The position numbers and the translations under genes are program-made. DNA of 64,000 nucleotides from Aeromicrobium chenweiae (GTDB lineage: Bacteria; Actinomycetota; Actinomycetes; Propionibacteriales; Nocardioidaceae), in contig NZ_CP026952.1 of the NCBI RefSeq assembly GCF_003065605.1, positions 310,001 through 374,000 of the forward strand, read 5' to 3'. Shown here one piece after another: positions 59,822-64,000 of the stretch. Position 1 is the first letter of the stretch, and every line of letters starts with the position of its first letter. The notes under the pieces were generated by a model that was not told the DNA's origin, searched no databases, and saw nothing but the letters and a program-made list of their open reading frames with translations.

Positions 59822-62125
59822 TCAGAGACCGGGGGTCGTGCTGCCCGCGACCAGCTGTTCGAGCCTCGCGCGCACGGCGGGTGACAGGTCGGTCGCGCGA
59901 CGCCCGGCGTCGATCGTGAACTGGGCGATGCGCCCGGCCAGGAACTCGCGTCCGGTGCTCGCGAGGTGCTCGGCGAGGGCGGTCATGGCGCCGAAGTCGT
60001 ACGCCGCGACGGCCCGCGCGAACTGCTGCCACGTGGCCGTCTCGCCGGCCGGTCCGGGCAGTCCGTCGGTGGCGGCCAGCAGGCGCCTGACCCTCTGCGG
60101 TCCGTCCACGAGGACGGCCAGGCCCAGGGCGTCCAGCTCGGCCGCCAACAGGCCGTGCTCCTGCGCCTCCGCGGCGATCCCGTCGAGGATCTCGAGGGCG
60201 CGCTCGGGGTCGGCGAGCGCGTCGTGGGCGACGGCCTGGGCCTGGCGGCGCTCGAGGTCGCTCTGCCGCCGCTGGTGCACGGGCCACGCCTCGGACGAGT
60301 CGAGCATCGCGCGTGCCTCGTCCTGCCGCCCGAGCAGGGCGAGCGTCTGTGCGGCGAGCGCCTGCAGCCAGCCGCGGTAGCCGAGGGGATCACTCGTGGC
60401 CGTGCTGAGCAGGAACAGCTGCGCGTTGGCGAGGGCCACGTCGGTGCGGCCGTGGGTCAGGGCGAGCATCCCCGACATCAGGGTGCCGATCCTGCCGTCG
60501 GCCCCGTACGGCACGGCGAGCTCGCGGTAGCGCTCGAGCAGCGCCTGCGCCTCATCGAGCTCGGCGGCCGAGACCAGCGCGATGAACAGCACCTCGCGCA
60601 CGGGAGCGAGCAGCGCCGAGCTCGCGTCCACCTCGGGCGACTCCAGCAGGGACACCGCGGCACGACCGGAGTGGACCGCCTCGGCGCACCGGCCCGCATG
60701 ACGCAGCAACGAGGACGCGGCCGAGTGGGCCATGGCCTGGTTGATCGGGGACAGGGTCCCGTTCAGTGTGAGCGAGCGGGCGCGGCGGATCATCGCGGGA
60801 CGTGACTCCGTGAACGCCTGGACGCTGAGGTCCGCGATCTCGACGACGACGGCTCGACGCGCTCGCGTCTCCACGTCGTGGCCGGGGCCGATCGCGCGGT
60901 CGCGATGGGCGTCGCGCTGGTCCGCCGGCACGAGCCGGGTGGACCAGCGCATGAACGTCGCCAGCTCGTCCTCGGGCACCTCGGCCGGGTCCACGGACGC
61001 GAGGAGCCCGGCCAGGGCGGTGAGGTCGCCGACCTGCGTCAGCGCGTGGGCGCGCTCCTGCTGGACCTGGATCGCGGTGGCGGACGTGCTGCCGGGATCG
61101 GTCATCTCGATCGTGCGGCGGTAGAGGCCACGGTCGTTGGCGGCACGGGCCGCGGCCCGGACCAGCTCGTGGCCGACTTCCTGCCCGGCCCACCGGCACC
61201 AGCGCACGCTGCGCACGAGGCTCTCGGGTCGGCGGATCGAGGCCGGCAGCACGTGGGCGTACGCCTGCCACAGCTCGGTGGCGCGAGCGACCGACAGCGC
61301 TGCCGCGACGGCTTCCTTCTCCAGCGGGTCGCTCATCGTCAGCACCCCGTCACGCAGGCAGAGGACGCCGTGCCGGACCGCGTAGGCGATGTCGTCCTCG
61401 GCGAGACAGGCCGAGGCCTCGGCGAGCTCGACCTCACCCACGAGCGACACGAGGTCGAGCAGGGTCGCGATGCCCGGCGTCGCGCCGATCCAGTCCGCCG
61501 AGGCGGGCCGGCGTCTGCCCGGGAGCGCGAGGCGGGCGTCCTCGATGCGTTCCGGGTCGATCATCACGACCCCTTCTGCACGCACCAGGGCGTCGCTCGC
61601 CTCCAGGAGGTCGCCGATCTGGCACAACGTGCCGTACGCCCCGCGGGAGCGTTGGTGGGCGAAGTCGACCAGCACGTCGTGGGGCTCGGCCAGCAGCCGC
61701 GCCCGCAGGAGGCGGGCGACGGTCGAGCGGTCAAGGGGGCCGAGGTCGACCCTCTCGGCCAGGGCCGCCAGGCGCGGGATCGTCGCCACGGTCTCGGGGG
61801 TCATGGCGGTGACGATGCGCAGGTCCTGGCTGACGGCGAGATCCGTCAGGGCGTCCAGGCTCTCCAGGTCGGCGAAGTCCGGTGCGCCGAGCAACAGCGT
61901 GGGACGTCCCGACGTCGAGGAGCCGATGACGTCACGCACGCGGGTCACCACGTCGGCGCCCCCCGCGTCCGGGCGACCGCCGACCTCGGCGAGCAGCCGC
62001 GTCAGCGTGCTGAGTGGTGTGTTGCGCTCGTCGTGCCGGCACATGAGCTCCCACACGACTCCGGGCGCCCCCGCGACGACGGATCGTCCGAGCAGGTGCC
62101 GGTTGGAGCCGGAGGGCCCGACCAC
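59822..62125 (-). CDS. Large helical-repeat (MalT/LuxR-like, no HTH) protein
   Basis: 767 residues from the first canonical start, a GTG at 62125. The N-terminal ~200 residues look like a STAND/AAA-type module (VGPSGSNRHLLGRSVV is a P-loop lacking the lysine; RPTLLLGAPDFADLESLDAL is a Walker B-like strand), and the rest is a TPR-like helical array rich in leucine and alanine. The end, TDLSPAVRARLEQLV, lacks the LuxR helix-turn-helix usual in this architecture. The frame continues upstream for 34 plausible codons without ATG, GTG or TTG; an ATC at 62227 with AAGG ahead could be the start. Paralogue of the next gene. Confidence 0.65.
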   Translation of the reverse strand: MVGPSGSNRHLLGRSVVAGAPGVVWELMCRHDERNTPLSTLTRLLAEVGGRPDAGGADVVTRVRDVIGSSTSGRPTLLLGAPDFADLESLDALTDLAVSQDLRIVTAMTPETVATIPRLAALAERVDLGPLDRSTVARLLRARLLAEPHDVLVDFAHQRSRGAYGTLCQIGDLLEASDALVRAEGVVMIDPERIEDARLALPGRRRPASADWIGATPGIATLLDLVSLVGEVELAEASACLAEDDIAYAVRHGVLCLRDGVLTMSDPLEKEAVAAALSVARATELWQAYAHVLPASIRRPESLVRSVRWCRWAGQEVGHELVRAAARAANDRGLYRRTIEMTDPGSTSATAIQVQQERAHALTQVGDLTALAGLLASVDPAEVPEDELATFMRWSTRLVPADQRDAHRDRAIGPGHDVETRARRAVVVEIADLSVQAFTESRPAMIRRARSLTLNGTLSPINQAMAHSAASSLLRHAGRCAEAVHSGRAAVSLLESPEVDASSALLAPVREVLFIALVSAAELDEAQALLERYRELAVPYGADGRIGTLMSGMLALTHGRTDVALANAQLFLLSTATSDPLGYRGWLQALAAQTLALLGRQDEARAMLDSSEAWPVHQRRQSDLERRQAQAVAHDALADPERALEILDGIAAEAQEHGLLAAELDALGLAVLVDGPQRVRRLLAATDGLPGPAGETATWQQFARAVAAYDFGAMTALAEHLASTGREFLAGRIAQFTIDAGRRATDLSPAVRARLEQLVAGSTTPGL

Positions 62126-62306
62126 GAGCAGGACGTCCCGTCGTTCCAGCAGCCCCCGGACCGAGGCGACGAACTCGGGGGAGAAGGCCGGGGGCCAGGG
62201 TGCGGGCGCCGGGACGAGTCGCTTGATGGGAGTGGCCTTTCGGGCGGCAAGCTGGGGAGGTGCGGCGGGGAGGGGTCCCGCGGGGCGGTTCGCTCGGGTC
62301 GACGGA

Positions 62307-64000
62307 TCAGGTGGGCTCGATGTGACGGTGGGAGACGGGGTCGGCCAGCTCCTGCAGCCGGGTGCGGGTCAGCGGCTCGAGGTCGGTCGCCCGTCGCGCC
62401 ATGTCCAGGACGTACTGGGCGACCGCGGCGGCGTAGAACCGGGCGTCACGGCGCTCCAACTCCTCCGCGAGCGCGACGAGGGCGGGGATGTCGTACGCCC
62501 GTGCCGCGCGGGCGAACGTCTGCCAGACGGCGGGCGTGCCGCTGGGCTCGACGAGGTCGTCGACCGCGGCGAGCAGCATCGACAGGTGCGGCGGTCCGCC
62601 GATCTGGACGCTCAGCACGCAGGCGTCGATCTCGGCCAGGCGCTGCTGGTGCGCGCGGCCCTCCTCGGCGACCTCAGCGAGGAGGGTGAGCGCCTCCTCG
62701 GGCTCGGCGAGCGCGTCGTGCGCGCAGGCCTGGGCGATCCGTCGCTCGAGGTCACGTTGGAGGACGGCGGCCGGGTGTGTCCTCGACACCTCGAGCAGGT
62801 CGTGCGCCTCCTCGTGGCGTCCGGCCTGGGCGAGCAGGAGGGCCAGCAGTGCCTCGACCCATCCGCGGACCTGGTGCGGGTCGTGGCGCCGCAGACCCGT
62901 GAGGCACAGGCGCGCATCGACCAGCGCCTCCTTGACGTCGCCCCGGACGAGGTCGAGCAGGGCTCGCAGGGCCGTCGTCATCCGCCCGCTGCCGGCCAGG
63001 CCGAGCGCTCCCGAGGAGTAGTCCGCGAGTGCCTCCTGGGCACCCCTCAGGTCGAGCGCCGAGATGAGCGCCATGACGTGGCACTCGCGCGCCACGTCGA
63101 GGTGGAACGCGCTGACGCGGTCGGGGTCGTCGAGCAGCAGACGCAGCGCGAACTCGGCCGACTCGACTGCGCGGGCGGGGTGCCCGGACCGTCGCTCGAC
63201 CGACGACAACGTGGTGAACGCGACCGCCCGGTTCGCCTGCGAGAGCTGGGCGGAGAAGGTGAGTGCGCGCAGCTGGGAGGTGAGCTCTTCGCCCGCCTCC
63301 ACGTGAGCCTGGACCATCAGCCCGGCCAGGGTGTTGACCGCCGAGCGGCGTCGGCCGTCCTGCACGTCCGCGGCCCACGTCGCGCGGTCGACCATCGTCG
63401 TCCGCGCTGGGCCGGGGACGGAGCGGCCGGCCCACAGCAGGTAGGGCAGCAGCTCCTCCTCGGAGAGGTCCTGCGGGTCCAGTGCCGCGAACATCGCCGC
63501 GAGCTCTTCGTCCTCCCCGAGCTCGGCGAGGGCGAACGCACGCTCCAAGGGGGCGACCACCACACCCTTCTCGTTGTGGTCGGCATCGGTGAACGTGAGG
63601 GCGTGCCGGTGACGGGCCGAGAGGTTCGCCTCGCGCGCCGCACGCGCCGCGAGGGGCAGTGGGAGCAGGTGACGGGCGGCACGCCACCACTCGGCGGCCA
63701 GCAGGGCGACACCGGGACGTTCCAGGGTGGTCGTCAGCAGAGCCGACCAGCGGTCGAAGAGCTCGCGCTGACGCTCGACCGGCAGGGTCCGACAGACCAG
63801 CGTCGCCTCGGCGGGAGACGCGAAGGTCAGGGCGCCGTCGGCCGTCCGCAGCGTGCCGTGGTCGATCGCGAGGTCGATCGCGGCGGGGTCGAGGTGTCGG
63901 CGCGCCTCGGCCAGGTCCAGCTGACCGAGGAGCGACGTCAGGTGCACGAGCTCGGTGACGCCCTCGCCGCCGCCGAGCCGCTCGACGGTCGTGGGTGCCC
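62307..64000 (-). CDS. Large helical-repeat protein, paralogue, 5' end beyond window
   Basis: The frame is open to the window edge at 64000, so only the C-terminal ~564 residues are present. GEGVTELVHLTSLLGQLDLA and AIDLAIDHGTLRTADGALTF match the middle of the downstream gene block for block (TLLDLVSLVGEVELAEASAC, IAYAVRHGVLCLRDGVLTMS), and both end in a RATDL...RLQEL-type helix with no LuxR helix-turn-helix. The repeats LAVLAxAGR-like (LLLAQAGRHEEAHDLLEVSR) suggest a TPR scaffold. It is upstream in the same transcript direction and may be cotranscribed with the paralogue. Confidence 0.65.
   Translation of the reverse strand, partial: APTTVERLGGGEGVTELVHLTSLLGQLDLAEARRHLDPAAIDLAIDHGTLRTADGALTFASPAEATLVCRTLPVERQRELFDRWSALLTTTLERPGVALLAAEWWRAARHLLPLPLAARAAREANLSARHRHALTFTDADHNEKGVVVAPLERAFALAELGEDEELAAMFAALDPQDLSEEELLPYLLWAGRSVPGPARTTMVDRATWAADVQDGRRRSAVNTLAGLMVQAHVEAGEELTSQLRALTFSAQLSQANRAVAFTTLSSVERRSGHPARAVESAEFALRLLLDDPDRVSAFHLDVARECHVMALISALDLRGAQEALADYSSGALGLAGSGRMTTALRALLDLVRGDVKEALVDARLCLTGLRRHDPHQVRGWVEALLALLLAQAGRHEEAHDLLEVSRTHPAAVLQRDLERRIAQACAHDALAEPEEALTLLAEVAEEGRAHQQRLAEIDACVLSVQIGGPPHLSMLLAAVDDLVEPSGTPAVWQTFARAARAYDIPALVALAEELERRDARFYAAAVAQYVLDMARRATDLEPLTRTRLQELADPVSHRHIEPT

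Overview
The window is high-GC, densely coded actinobacterial chromosome. Gene content points to the Propionibacteriales, most likely Nocardioidaceae (Aeromicrobium/Nocardioides-like); this is inferred from families, not from a marker gene. Pointers are a BldG-type STAS protein, a mycothiol-type DinB-fold enzyme, a PASTA kinase, a class E-like sortase, DUF3151, DUF6458, GPGG and SCO4848-type proteins. No phage, plasmid, IS element, integrase or CRISPR array is visible.

Region 1 (about 1-18.3 kb) is core genome whose order resembles the Streptomyces bldG-topA-tmk region as I remember it: MrfA/YprA-like helicase, bldG-like STAS gene, proton pyrophosphatase hppA, methyltransferase, DinB-fold enzyme, GNAT/MFS pair, topA, methyltransferase, tmk, holB, Slp-type exported peptidase, chorismate mutase and tRNA-Thr(CGT). 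The anti-sigma kinase gene expected beside bldG is absent.

Region 2 (about 18.4-23.9 kb) is an accessory block directly after the tRNA. It holds three small regulator/target modules (TetR with a DUF1330 protein, Rrf2 with a metallo-beta-lactamase-fold hydrolase, HxlR with a crotonase and an MFS pump), each with repeats or palindromes placed on its promoter.

Region 3 (about 24-33 kb) carries a DAO-type flavoprotein oxidase, two tiny membrane proteins, a PASTA-type Ser/Thr kinase with no visible membrane segment, an arsenic operon (arsR divergent from acr3-arsC-flavoprotein), an aminotransferase and an MFS protein.

Region 4 (about 33-51 kb) is housekeeping: sortase, pyrE, a SPOUT methyltransferase, a CoA-disulfide-reductase-like enzyme, class II aldolase fba, DUF3151, a diacylglycerol-kinase-fold lipid kinase, an EamA exporter divergent from a CGNR zinc-finger regulator, then a loose purine cluster (purA, purD-purB, purC, purS-purQ) with an acyl-CoA ligase among them. 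purL and purF are not in the window.

Region 5 (about 51-64 kb) holds a DEAD-box RNA helicase preceded by a possible 29-codon leader peptide, a PH-like protein, an Nramp transporter, a CPA-type antiporter, a PhaC-like hydrolase, an Fpg/Nei glycosylase, an EamA transporter, a membrane protein and two tandem paralogous large helical-repeat proteins, the upstream one running off the window end.

A window-wide feature is a -10-like hexamer (TAGGCT and relatives) ending 6-7 nt before the start codon of about twenty genes, as expected for leaderless transcripts. It was used to settle several start codons.
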